IMG/VR virus record: IMGVR_UViG_3300021424_000015
Span: 19,559-83,558 of that record
DNA length: 64,000 nt
From: a virus
Reading direction: 5' to 3' (one strand)
The number at the start of each line of letters is the position of its first letter. The first letter of the stretch is position 1. Of the stretch, positions 1 through 11,300 are shown piece after piece. Both the position numbers and the translations under genes were made by a program. The notes below the pieces were generated by a model, which was not told the origin of the DNA, made no database searches, and worked only from the letters and a program-made list of their open reading frames with translations.

Positions 1-3000
1 TGATACAGAGTTTATTCAAGTATCATTATCTAATTCTAATTTAGATGCAAATACTTATTTAAAATTTCCAACTAACAAATATTCATATATAACTTTATAT
101 AAAAACAATACTCTTTTGTCTGAAAAAGAATTTTCAGCAACACTTAGAACAATACCAAAATCTTCGTGGGGAATAACTTCGATAGGTAGTCTTATAATAG
201 AGGTAGATGGAACGCCAGCTCAGAGTCGTACTTTTTCAAGTTTAGATTTTGACGGTCAATCTTTTGATGTGCTAACATCTTCTGATTGGGCTTCTGCTTT
301 TAATAAAAAATTTGCCGGAATACGAGCATTAGCAACTTCTTCTGATCAAATAGAAATATCATCAAACTTAATTGGATATGAATCTTCTTTAAAGATATCT
401 GGAGGAACTTATTTAAATAACATGTTCTCTGGTGTCGATACCTATGCAGAGGGCAAAACTTCTGACTTTGCATTAAATAGACAAACTGGCAATCTTCAAA
501 TGAAAACTCAAATTTCTTCTGGAGACACAATAACAGCGGGATCTGTTGATGCAAAGGGAAATATAATATCAAATGCAGCAAGCGGAGTTTATAATCTAAA
601 TTTAGATGCTTTTGGCAGATCAGCAGAGATTGTAGTTGTTGCAGATGGCAATGATTCTGTTTTTAGAAATGAAGTAAACCCCATAGTTGGAACAACTCTT
701 TTAATAACAGCATCATCTAATAAGATGAAAGTTATTTCAAATGTAAATACTTTATTTGAAAAAGCTCAAATTGGGGATTTTTTATATATTGCAAACAGAG
801 GCAATGATGCGGTAAATTGGTTTGATTCTAAAAATTGTGGAATATTTAAAATAAGAGCAAAAGGAAACCACACTGATATCGGCACAGCTTGGGTGGAGGT
901 CGATAATAAAGATGCAGTTAATAGCGGATCTGTTCGTTTGATTCAGTCATCTGAAGATATACAAGTTTTCTATGCAAATGTATATCCACAGCTTTGGAAA
1001 AGTTCTTATTTATCAAGTTTAGGAGACGCTACTATAAAAGCAATAGTAGATTCTATAAATTTAAAACTTGAAAATGTAAAAAGCTCGATATATAAAACTA
1101 ATTTAATAAAACTAACTAGCTCAACTGAAAATAATGGATCTATATCATTGCCCATTTCTGCTGGCCTTATGACTAATGTCTTCGATTCTGGCATAGATGC
1201 TCAATTAGGTAATCAATCTAATATTGCAACAAAAATAACTCAAAAAGATATGATTAGCTTTTTTAAGAGAACTGAACCAAGTTCTTCTAATGTCTGGCTT
1301 AATAGATATGTATACAAAGATCTTAAAGGTTCTTTATCATCTGGATCTACAGATGTTTTTGGTTACAGTGAACAATTTATATTAAATCCATCTGGTTTGT
1401 TAAATAATACGACCATTTCTAATGACAATATCTTAAGCATAACCAGTGGATCTAATAAGTCTCATTTTAGAAATATTAAAGAATTCAATTCTGAGTTTGA
1501 TCTTGGAACTCAAACAGAGACACCTTTTACTATTTTTGATTATTTACCTAATGATGAGTTGAATATTGTAGAATCACTTGACATCTCATCTGATGACTCA
1601 ATTGTTTTTATATTAGATGGAGACTCTGTAAATAAAACTATAAATGTTAATTTTTGGAGAACTGGAAAAGTAAATACCAATCATTCTGCTTCGAATACAT
1701 CTTTCTCTGCAGATGACATGGATAACGAAGCTGGGATTGATTTTAGTAATTTACAAATATGGAATAAAGAAAACAATTATACAGAATTTAAAGATTATGC
1801 AATTTGGTTTAGAAGTAGAAATTGGTATAGAACAGGTGGAACATTAGGTTCTGGTGCTACTCTTTTATTAAGAGCAAAAGAATATGGTCCCAATGGAGAT
1901 AAGTTATTTTTTAACATTGAATATCCAACAGCTCCAAATCAAGATTTTAATATAGATCACATAACCTCACCAGATGGATCTTTGTCTACCTATACGTTAG
2001 CAAGTGGCGATACGATTCCTACTGGAATAACTAGTGGAAATACTTTTTCTATAACAAAAAATGGAAACGAATGTACTTTAGATTTTAAAGAATCAAACAT
2101 AGATTTGTCTGCATTAAATCCGGCCGGTGGAGATATCATATCAATAACAGATCAGAGTGTGTCTGCTTCAAATAGAGGTTCTTTTAGAATCAATTCATTT
2201 AATTCTATTAATAAAACTTTAACAATAACCAATGCAGCAGGATTTGCTACAACTCAAGGTTCTCCTGAGATATACAATATACAAACAATAGCAGATGTGG
2301 TGGGTACGCAAGGAAACATAACGATAACTTGTACTTCCGAAGGAAATACTTCTAATAAAGTTGGCAGCGGTGATTATTTAATATTAAAAGATAATCAAGG
2401 AAATAAAATTGTATATTGGTATGCAGTTAATAATAGTGGATCTGCTCCATCTTTAACTGGAATTTATCAATATATAAAAATAGCAACAATAGTAACTGGA
2501 GACACTGCAGCAGATGTTGCATCTAAAACCGCTGCTGTAATAAATGGTTCATATTCAGATTTTACAGCAAATTATTCTTCTGGAAATTCTGGAAATTCGT
2601 TTACTGTATTTAATACTTTTAATGGACCTGTTGTGTTGGATGAAAGTGGAAACTCTGGTACTGGTTTTGTTTATTCAAAAATAGATGGAAATCCTAATCA
2701 AACACTTGGTGGAAAATATTTTACAATACACGACACAAATGGAAGCGTTGCGGTTTGGATGAATGTATATTCAAACACAGAGCCTGCACATGGTGCTGAT
2801 AGGTCGATTCAAGTAGTGATTCCTTCTGGTAGTAGTTCTAATAATGTTGCTGATTTAATTGCTTCTGCTTTAGATTTAGATACTCAATTCTCTTGTACAT
2901 ATCTAAGCAATGTTGTCACTATAACAAACATATATAATGGAAGTCTTGAAAACGCGAACACTAACACAAGTGGCTTTACTATACAGACAGGAACAAATGG

Positions 3001-6000
3001 ACAAAACGATGGAGTAGAAACAATAAATTCAGCTGAAGGTATTAAAGTATTTCCATTAATAGAAAATGATGCACAAACAATAGCTGAAAATATTAATAAT
3101 AATTCATTAATAATGACAGCTGTTTCAATTGGTGATTCCTCTAAACTTTTCACAAGATCTACTAAAGAAGAAACATCATCTATTGCATATGATCATGCTT
3201 CGATCGATGGAAAAGTAAAAATGTTTGATGGTGAATCTTTTATAAAAATATTTGATAACGTAAATCCAAATTTTATACTTAAAAAAGATTTAGAATTACA
3301 AAACGTTCAACCATCAATATATAATATGTCAAATTGTCCAAATCCAAACTCTTCTGAACTTGGTGAGTTTTTTAAATTAATTCCAAAAACAATTAAAAAT
3401 GTAAAACATCACTTAAATCATAGAGCTCTTTCTCAACTTCCCATCGTAGCAGATGTTGATATTTGTAATAATTTTAGAAGAATTCAAATTAAATCTAAAA
3501 AACTTGGAACAGCTGGATCTGTTGAAGTCGTTGGTGGTCGAGCTAATTTAGGTGAATTTAGTATTTTTGGAGATAGTCAAATTTCAAGTAGTTCTTCTTC
3601 CAATATGTTAGAAACTAAAATATCAGCATATCCATCTACTATAAATTCAAATGATATAATTAAAGTTTATAATGAAAAATCTGCAAAAAGACTTTCTCGT
3701 TTAAAATCAACAGATACAGTAGATGTTGCTGTAGTTTCTAATACCGAGTCTGAGTATTATTTTAATAAAAAAGATATTAATTCTTATTTCTTTGTACCAT
3801 GGACAGTTACTGATGTTTCTTCTTTATACGGGAAGGCAAATGGGATTGTTTGGAGATGGCAACACGGTGATGCTGGAAAAACATTAAACATAACATCTTT
3901 AACAAATGGATTAATATCAGATCTTGCTTTTGTAAATGAATACGCATCAGATGGATCCACTGGTTCTGTTTCTTTAGAAGTTTTTTCTAAAACAAATGGA
4001 ACTTTTTCTACTAAATTAAGTTTTAGTTTATCTACTAATTCAACACCTACAAATGGTGATTATTTTACTTTTAGAAATGCAGATAATGATACGTTTGCTG
4101 TGTGGTTTAAAATAGGGAGTGGATCTAGTCCCAGTGGTGCTACTTATACAGATGCTTCATATAAAATACAAGTAGATATATTAAACACAGATTCTGCAAA
4201 TCAAGTAATAGAAAAACTTAAATCAACACTTTTATCAAATCCTGAATTTGAATTGAAATTCTCATCATCAGATCTTCCTGCGACTTCGTTAGAGAATGTC
4301 TACGCCGGTGACTCATTGGGTGTTTGGGGAACTGAAAATTTTACTCAATGCAATATGAAAAACCAATCACAATCAACAGGCGAGGGAGAGATCTCTAATT
4401 TTCCTATAATAGCAGTAAATGCATTAAATAGATATATAGATGTAGTAAATCCTAATGGTGTTGCTACATCTTTTAGACCTTTAGAAAATATAGGTAATAT
4501 AGAAATCTTTCCTTCTCTTGGAATAAGATGGAGATTGAAACATTCTGCTTATTTTTCAATAACAAGTATTCAAGTTGTATCAGGAATAGCTAAAGTAATA
4601 ACTTCTTCTTCACACGGTCTTGGACTTGGTGACACTGTTACAATTGCAAATACGGGTATTGTAGGATTAAATGGTGATAAAGTTATTCAATTAACACCTG
4701 ATTCCAATTCTTTTACTTTTAATACGACAGTGAGCGACGGTATCTATGCAGGTGGTATTGCAATTGCTCAAGGAAGGCAAAGAACTCGATATAAAATAGA
4801 AAGTTTAGGTTTTAATAATTTAGTTAGAATAAGTAGAAAAAATGGAGATTCTCCATATTTTACAGACTGCGGTGTTGCAGTTGATGATTTTGTAAAAATA
4901 AGTGGATTTACTTTTTCATCTGTTAATAATGGTTTTTTTAGAATTTTAGCAGTTGATAATGACTCTTTTGTTATTGAAAATCCAAACTTTAAAGAAGAAT
5001 TAGATACCTATGTAAAATTTAACAACTTAGATAATGTTGTGACATGGGTTGCCAATGACACTAAGATAACAGGAATTGCTGGATCTTTTGCGAACTTAAG
5101 TAATGGCATTTGGGTAAAGAAAAAAGAAGACTCAAATGAATATTTAGTACAAGTTATATCTTGCGACACTGGCAACTACTCAACTGCAACTATTGTAAAT
5201 CTTGGATCTAGATATCTTGGTTCTGATTCTTTATCTGCTGGTCTTGCTATAGATCAAGAGCTTTCAATAGATCAAGGTGTCTATTTACAAGATGTTAATG
5301 ATATTATTTTTTATGAAGCAGACTCTATTATTGCTGGAGATTATTTAGTAATAGATAATATATCAAATCCATATTGGTTTAATTCCTCAAACTCTGGTGT
5401 GTTTAAGGTTCAAAAATTTGGAACAAATTCAAGTTCAAAATCTCAATATATAAGAATTCAAAATAATGCAGCAGTTGCACAGTCTTCTGTTCAAATGTCT
5501 GTTAGCTTAAATGGATTGTATTTACTTGAAAATGAAAATTACAAATATGAATCAATAAGAAAAGTAGAATATGCTTGTATAAATGAGTCAAATCCAAATC
5601 AAAGACTTGTTTATTTAACACCAGATCATCAGCTTAATAAAATAACAAGTCTATATGGTTCTAAAATAAAATCACTTGGAAAATTAGGCTTTGATGTTGG
5701 TGTTACTTCTGGGGTGGATGGCTATATCTATTACACTGGATTAATGCAAACTGTTCAGAGAATAATTGACGGATATGAGCCAGATCCCACAAACTATCCT
5801 GGAAGAAGAGCCGTTGGATCTGCGATAGAGGTTCTTCCTCCTCTTATTAGACAAATAAGTATAACGCTTGATATAACTACTAAAGATGGTGTCAACTTAA
5901 CAGATGTTACTAATGACATCAAGTCTATCGTAATTAATTATGTAAACTCACTGGGAGTTGGAGATGATGTTGTTCTTTCAGAAATAATATCAAGAGTCAT

Positions 6001-6118
6001 GTCTATAAATGGAGTATATTCAGCCACTTTTACAAACCCAGTTCCTTCTGAACAAACCATACCTATATATGATGATCAGAAGGCTTTCATATCTCCAGAG
6101 TTAATAAGCTTGTCTTGA
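1..6118 (+). CDS. Baseplate J/gp6-like baseplate wedge protein, 5'-truncated by the window
   Basis: The reading frame is open from position 2, so the gene starts upstream; the TTG at 116 is only the first possible start inside the window. At least 2,038 residues are visible. The last ~100 residues (from about 5,820) have the look of a baseplate J/gp6 C-terminus: a LPPLIRQISITLDI strand, then a helix with a DVTNDIKSIVINYVNSLGVGDDV-type pattern and LSEIISRVMSINGVYSA. This family forms the ring of wedge dimers around the hub of contractile tails. The rest is beta-rich, with three related modules at about 2362, 2710 and 4052, each opening G-[DK]-Y-[LF]-x-[IFL] followed by a Trp-containing strand. 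A GSVEVVGGRAN segment (about 3510) is shared with the next gene. The stop codon overlaps the next gene's GAGG ribosome-binding site, so the two are probably co-translated. The size is far above that of T4 gp6 (660 aa), so fused accessory domains are likely. The family call rests on the C-terminus only. Confidence 0.7.
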   Translation, partial: DTEFIQVSLSNSNLDANTYLKFPTNKYSYITLYKNNTLLSEKEFSATLRTIPKSSWGITSIGSLIIEVDGTPAQSRTFSSLDFDGQSFDVLTSSDWASAFNKKFAGIRALATSSDQIEISSNLIGYESSLKISGGTYLNNMFSGVDTYAEGKTSDFALNRQTGNLQMKTQISSGDTITAGSVDAKGNIISNAASGVYNLNLDAFGRSAEIVVVADGNDSVFRNEVNPIVGTTLLITASSNKMKVISNVNTLFEKAQIGDFLYIANRGNDAVNWFDSKNCGIFKIRAKGNHTDIGTAWVEVDNKDAVNSGSVRLIQSSEDIQVFYANVYPQLWKSSYLSSLGDATIKAIVDSINLKLENVKSSIYKTNLIKLTSSTENNGSISLPISAGLMTNVFDSGIDAQLGNQSNIATKITQKDMISFFKRTEPSSSNVWLNRYVYKDLKGSLSSGSTDVFGYSEQFILNPSGLLNNTTISNDNILSITSGSNKSHFRNIKEFNSEFDLGTQTETPFTIFDYLPNDELNIVESLDISSDDSIVFILDGDSVNKTINVNFWRTGKVNTNHSASNTSFSADDMDNEAGIDFSNLQIWNKENNYTEFKDYAIWFRSRNWYRTGGTLGSGATLLLRAKEYGPNGDKLFFNIEYPTAPNQDFNIDHITSPDGSLSTYTLASGDTIPTGITSGNTFSITKNGNECTLDFKESNIDLSALNPAGGDIISITDQSVSASNRGSFRINSFNSINKTLTITNAAGFATTQGSPEIYNIQTIADVVGTQGNITITCTSEGNTSNKVGSGDYLILKDNQGNKIVYWYAVNNSGSAPSLTGIYQYIKIATIVTGDTAADVASKTAAVINGSYSDFTANYSSGNSGNSFTVFNTFNGPVVLDESGNSGTGFVYSKIDGNPNQTLGGKYFTIHDTNGSVAVWMNVYSNTEPAHGADRSIQVVIPSGSSSNNVADLIASALDLDTQFSCTYLSNVVTITNIYNGSLENANTNTSGFTIQTGTNGQNDGVETINSAEGIKVFPLIENDAQTIAENINNNSLIMTAVSIGDSSKLFTRSTKEETSSIAYDHASIDGKVKMFDGESFIKIFDNVNPNFILKKDLELQNVQPSIYNMSNCPNPNSSELGEFFKLIPKTIKNVKHHLNHRALSQLPIVADVDICNNFRRIQIKSKKLGTAGSVEVVGGRANLGEFSIFGDSQISSSSSSNMLETKISAYPSTINSNDIIKVYNEKSAKRLSRLKSTDTVDVAVVSNTESEYYFNKKDINSYFFVPWTVTDVSSLYGKANGIVWRWQHGDAGKTLNITSLTNGLISDLAFVNEYASDGSTGSVSLEVFSKTNGTFSTKLSFSLSTNSTPTNGDYFTFRNADNDTFAVWFKIGSGSSPSGATYTDASYKIQVDILNTDSANQVIEKLKSTLLSNPEFELKFSSSDLPATSLENVYAGDSLGVWGTENFTQCNMKNQSQSTGEGEISNFPIIAVNALNRYIDVVNPNGVATSFRPLENIGNIEIFPSLGIRWRLKHSAYFSITSIQVVSGIAKVITSSSHGLGLGDTVTIANTGIVGLNGDKVIQLTPDSNSFTFNTTVSDGIYAGGIAIAQGRQRTRYKIESLGFNNLVRISRKNGDSPYFTDCGVAVDDFVKISGFTFSSVNNGFFRILAVDNDSFVIENPNFKEELDTYVKFNNLDNVVTWVANDTKITGIAGSFANLSNGIWVKKKEDSNEYLVQVISCDTGNYSTATIVNLGSRYLGSDSLSAGLAIDQELSIDQGVYLQDVNDIIFYEADSIIAGDYLVIDNISNPYWFNSSNSGVFKVQKFGTNSSSKSQYIRIQNNAAVAQSSVQMSVSLNGLYLLENENYKYESIRKVEYACINESNPNQRLVYLTPDHQLNKITSLYGSKIKSLGKLGFDVGVTSGVDGYIYYTGLMQTVQRIIDGYEPDPTNYPGRRAVGSAIEVLPPLIRQISITLDITTKDGVNLTDVTNDIKSIVINYVNSLGVGDDVVLSEIISRVMSINGVYSATFTNPVPSEQTIPIYDDQKAFISPELISLS

Positions 6119-6125
6119 GGTTTGT

Positions 6126-8261
6126 ATGACGAATAATCGCAAAGCAAAAGATTCAATATCAGATCAGATGAATCCATATTTTAGGGTTCAGTTGAATCCT
6201 AATTGGAAAGCATTAATAGAAGCAATTGGAGAATCTGATCAAGAAATAGCTGATCTTGTTCAAGAAGTTAGAAAACAATTTTTTGTAAGCACATCTACTC
6301 GTCCATATATAGATAAATTAGCATCTAATGTTAAAATTAGTAGACCTAAAGTTGTTGGAATGGATGATCAAACTATGCGTAAATACATTCCAATACTGGC
6401 ATATCAACCAAAACAAGTAAAATTAGTATTAGATCAATTATTAGATATTTTCTTTTTTAAAGAATCAACTACTGCTTTTGCAGAATCTTCAGTTAGTGAG
6501 CCTTTCTTATTAAAAAACGGATGGGATCTTACTTATCTTGTTGATAATTCAATTTTAGAAGAAATATATTTTAAAAGTGAAGATTTTGCAGATATATCTA
6601 ATGCAACTGTCGACGAGGTTGTAGCTTGCATAAATCGTCAAGCTAAAAAATCATTTGCAGTTGCATTTGATAATCGTATACAAAAAAAGAAATTTATAAG
6701 AATATTTACAAACACAATTGGATCAAAGGGATCTGTAGAAGTCACGGGCGGAAGAGCAAATATATCTATAAATTTTCCAGGTTTTATAGAAAATGCAGGA
6801 TCTGGTTCTAGTACTAAATGGCAATTTTCAAAAATAGGTGATACTATAAAAATGCAACATGTACAAGGCTCGTCTCCTAGTTTAGAGTTTGTACAAGCTG
6901 GTGATGTTGCGATATTGGATTTTCCAAATAATTTTAAAAACAGTGGAAGTTTTATTATAAAAGAAGTAAATTTAAGTGATAACTATATTAAATTTACTAA
7001 TTTATTTAGTACAGAAGGTATTTTTGATCATTCTTTAGTTCCAGGATATTTTGTAAGATTTATTTCACCTAGAAAAAGTGTTGTCTATACTAGAGATAAT
7101 AGATCAGTTGTTTGGGAAGCAGCTCCTGGTGAGATTGTTATAGAAATGCCATCCACTCCTCCGGTTGTTAGAAGAAAACTAAAAGGATCGGCCCACATAA
7201 ATGGCCTAGTTGCTCCAATGATTAATAGAATCTCAGACACATCTTTAGAGTTGGATGATGCATCTGATTGGCCTAATTCTGGCAAAATAGTAATCGAACC
7301 AACGCAAGAAATAAAAACACATATTTTAACATCAATAGAAGATGATATTATATCTAAAAAAATAGAAGGAAGATATGATTGCACTGAATTAATTTTTAAT
7401 TATACTAATAAAAATGGAAATGTATTAAGTGGTATATCTCCAAATTTGCCATTTTCTGCAGACATTTTTGAATTAGATATTTCTAGTTTACAAAGAGATT
7501 CTAATAATATAGTAACAGTTACAACAACAACTAATCATAATTTATCAGCTGGAACAGCCATTAGAATATATTCTGTAACAGAAACAACAAATGCAAATAA
7601 TTTTAATGGAACATGGTTAGTTGACTCTGTTGTTAATTCTAATTCATTTAAATACAAATCCCTAGGTTCTCCTTCAGTTTTAAATGATGGAAAAGTAAGA
7701 ATAGAAAAAATAGGCTTATCTAATAATGGAAGTCGTATTTATTTAAATTCAGCAATTATTAATACTAAAATAATAGGCCCAATGCTATGGGACACTGGGG
7801 CACCTTTTGTGCTTTCTTCTTATACCGGTAAGACTATTACAGATATAAAATCTGGAAATATAGTATTAAACTTATCTATTGATCCATCAAACAACATACC
7901 TCAAGATCAGGGTTTTTTAATTTTTGATTATGGACTAAAAACACAAGAAGGACCTGTTAGGTATCTTTACAAAGCCTCTAACTCTACCATTGTAATGGAT
8001 CCTGCATATGTTTTTCAATATAATCACCTGCCAGGATCTGAAATTGTCGCAATAAGAAGAAAAGGTGCACATGTATTAGATGGCCTTGGAAAGGAATACG
8101 GTTTTTATGTATCTGATCCTAGTGCGGCCAGAGAGGTTTTAAAAAGCTTAATATCGTCTGTAAAAAGCGTGGGAGTATATCTTAGATACATAATAAAATA
8201 TCCAAATGTTGTCTATTCGGAATACGATCTATATGGAGAAACTTCTAATTTATTAGATTGA
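6126..8261 (+). CDS. Baseplate/tail protein I-like wedge protein
   Basis: 711 residues. The ATG is 6 bases after a GAGG motif that overlaps the previous stop. The N-terminal ~110 residues read like tail protein I / gp7-type wedge proteins: a helical segment, then RPYIDKLASNVKISRP and a helix ending MRKYIPILAYQPKQVKLVLDQLLDIFF. The middle is beta-structured and contains GSVEVTGGRAN, matching GSVEVVGGRAN of the upstream baseplate protein, plus a NHNLSAGTAIRIYSV module of the HGL type found in both neighbours. The C-terminus (AAREVLKSLISSVKSVGVYLRYIIKYP) again resembles tail protein I. The position directly behind the J-like protein fits the common J-I gene order. The baseplate role is well supported by context; the exact family is an inference. 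Confidence 0.6.
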   Translation: MTNNRKAKDSISDQMNPYFRVQLNPNWKALIEAIGESDQEIADLVQEVRKQFFVSTSTRPYIDKLASNVKISRPKVVGMDDQTMRKYIPILAYQPKQVKLVLDQLLDIFFFKESTTAFAESSVSEPFLLKNGWDLTYLVDNSILEEIYFKSEDFADISNATVDEVVACINRQAKKSFAVAFDNRIQKKKFIRIFTNTIGSKGSVEVTGGRANISINFPGFIENAGSGSSTKWQFSKIGDTIKMQHVQGSSPSLEFVQAGDVAILDFPNNFKNSGSFIIKEVNLSDNYIKFTNLFSTEGIFDHSLVPGYFVRFISPRKSVVYTRDNRSVVWEAAPGEIVIEMPSTPPVVRRKLKGSAHINGLVAPMINRISDTSLELDDASDWPNSGKIVIEPTQEIKTHILTSIEDDIISKKIEGRYDCTELIFNYTNKNGNVLSGISPNLPFSADIFELDISSLQRDSNNIVTVTTTTNHNLSAGTAIRIYSVTETTNANNFNGTWLVDSVVNSNSFKYKSLGSPSVLNDGKVRIEKIGLSNNGSRIYLNSAIINTKIIGPMLWDTGAPFVLSSYTGKTITDIKSGNIVLNLSIDPSNNIPQDQGFLIFDYGLKTQEGPVRYLYKASNSTIVMDPAYVFQYNHLPGSEIVAIRRKGAHVLDGLGKEYGFYVSDPSAAREVLKSLISSVKSVGVYLRYIIKYPNVVYSEYDLYGETSNLLD

Positions 8262-8330
8262 TAGTTTACAATGTATAATTATTAAAGTTAACAGCACAAA
8301 ATATAATAAAGTGCTTAATGGAGTTTGAAT

Positions 8331-11300
8331 ATGGCTGTATTATCTCGATTGCTGGTTGGTTCTCAACAACGTCTTGATTTGCCAGATGTTTTAGCAATCG
8401 AGTCGTATGTATCATCAGATTTTAAGAATTTAATAAAATCTTTTGTTGGATCATCGCCAATGATTCTTAAAGGATTTGAAGTAATAGACGCACCGCTTAG
8501 CATAAATCAGACAAATGTATCTATACGTGTTGCAGGTTCTGTTTTATACAATTCTCAATCATCTGCTGGCAGTTTCTTTTGTGGATTGGAAGAAGGACAT
8601 CCATTAGCAACTCCACTTGTCCCTGATTTAAAAAACAATTCTACAAATTATGTCTATCTAACTCTCTCATCAGAGGGCTATGCTCAAGATACAAGAGCTT
8701 TTTGGGATGTTGACTTAAACAGTGGAGAGGGTGGTGAATTTAATCAAATAGTCAATACTCAATCTGTATTAAAAGTAGATATTAATGTATCTGTTTCAAC
8801 TTTTCCAGATGGGACAATACCAATAGCAAAAATAGTAAAAGACGGATCCAGCATTAAAGAAATAATAGACTGTAGAAATATGATGTTTAGACTTGGATCT
8901 GGAGGCGTGTCTCCAGATCCAACAAATAAATTTTCTTTTAGATCACTGCCATCTTTAACATATACAAGAGACGAGCCGCCTATTTCTGTGGCAGGAACAT
9001 CTGCGCCATCTCCGTTTTTTGGAGGAGATAAAAACATCTTTTCATTAAAAGAATGGATGGATGTTGTAATGACTAAAATATTAGAACTTTCTGGAACAAC
9101 ATATTGGTATGAATCGTCTGCTGCTATAAGTTTACTTAATCTTTTTGATGACACGGTAGGAAGTTCAATAAAATCAAAAGGTCAATGGACACATGATTCT
9201 AGTGTAGCTGGAAAAGTAACATGGTCAGAAGATATTATTTATCGCAAAATGAACGACCCAAGAGAGATAATAATAAGATCAAACGCAACAGGTATAACGC
9301 TCGACAATGATGAAGTTATGTTTGTGCAAATGATTAGAAATGAAAAAATAAATTCATTTAACACAAGTGTTGGTTTTGAAAATAATAAAAACTATATTAA
9401 TGGAATACAAGGTTCTTTTTCCAATTTAAAAAAAGGTGATTGGGTAAAGAAAAATAGTGATAATGATAATTTATACTTAAGAGTAGAAGAATTTTATACA
9501 ACCGAAGATTTAGCAAGCGGAGCTGGAGAGTCTGCGAATCTAGCTAGATCTGTTAAACTTAGCTCGACATATCAAGGAACAACTGAAACCTCTGTTCCAG
9601 CTGTGTATACAAGAGGCGTGTACGAAAATCTTGATATACAAAAAGCAAATAGATCCACTTCAACAATGTGGCTTCTTGGTGGTGGTTTTTACTGGTTGGC
9701 AAATAGATCAGATACTGTGCAAAATATACAATCTATAACCCCTGTTTATTTAACAAATGTTAATATAAAAGAGTCAGATGGAAAAAGAGCAAAATTAGAA
9801 TTTGCATCTAATCATGGTTTGTCTGATGGAGATAGGATTGTAGTATCTAATGCAGCAGCATATAATGGACTATATCAAGTAGAGGTTCAATCTTCTACTG
9901 TTGTAATAATAGAAACAGCAATAACTACAAATTTATCTAATATTACAGTTAGTTGGGCTGTTGTAACTACTAAAGAAAGATACTCTGATGGACAATCTGG
10001 TGGCATATTGCTAGAATCTGCAAATCACGGATTTGAATCAAATCAAACAATTAAAATTACATCAACCGGAACTAACTATGATAGTTATAATTCTGGTTAT
10101 TATAAAATAAATGTATTAAGCAATACTCAATTTCAAATTCCATATGATTCAAATACTACATATGTCGCACCCACTATTGGAATTGTAAATCAAGGCGTGG
10201 CTTCATGTGCTAGAATTAACTTAAGAACAGAATTTGGAGCTGTTAAGGTTATCCAAGGAGAATCTATTGATATCAATGAGCCAGATAGTGTCAATATATT
10301 AAGATTTATTGGCATGGATTCGTTATCTCAATCTTCTCCAGTTTATTCAATTCCTACTACAGATAACACTCTTCAAGGTTTTCAAAATTTCAATTCAGAA
10401 TCTACAGATAGCGTAACAAGAAGACTTTCTAGATTGACATCCATGATGGCAGATCGAGTACAAGATCGTGGATCTATAACACATGGAAGAGTTACTTTTA
10501 GAAACGAAACATCTGGATCAGATCAAATAATAAGCTCAAATGGCAATTTATATATAGAAAAACCCGGATCACCAAAACAAATAATTGATATTCCAGATTC
10601 TTTTAATTTATCAACAAATCAAGCATTAGTTGCTTCTATTAATAGAGAGTCCAATTCTACTATAATTCCAGTTGTAGAAACCCTGTACGATCCATTTTTG
10701 CTAGATGAAAATAAAATAATATTATTTTATAGATTCAGCGACACATCAGTGTACTCATGGCAAGGTGTTGAGATAAAAAATTCTAGCTCATGGACATCTA
10801 ATGATCATGAGAATGCTCAGAATAAAAATATCACAGTAATAGACAAGGCTGGTGTTTCTTTTACAAAAACAACATCTAGTAGCGGTTATTTTTATTACAA
10901 CAGTTCAAGCGGCATAATTACCGTATCTATAAACGGATCTTCTTCAGATAACACCATAAATGTATCTGCTATTAATGCACTTTCACAAGCAACTAGAACA
11001 TTATCAAATGGACAATGTGTCTGGTTAAGAATTAATAGAGTTAATAGTAAGACTTTCAACAATATTAATACAAGCTCAACATATCAAGACAGCGATACAA
11101 ATGGTACCTTGTATATAACAAATAAAGCAGATGTCCCTGTTGATGAGGACGTTTTTGTAATCTATGCTTTAGATAATTTAGTTCTTTCTACTCTTAATCA
11201 CACATCTGCCGTTGGCAACATATATGAAGAAAAAAAGATAATAGGTATCGGCGGACTTTCTTTAGGTTCTTTAATAAAACTTCCACATGATTCTAGAAAT

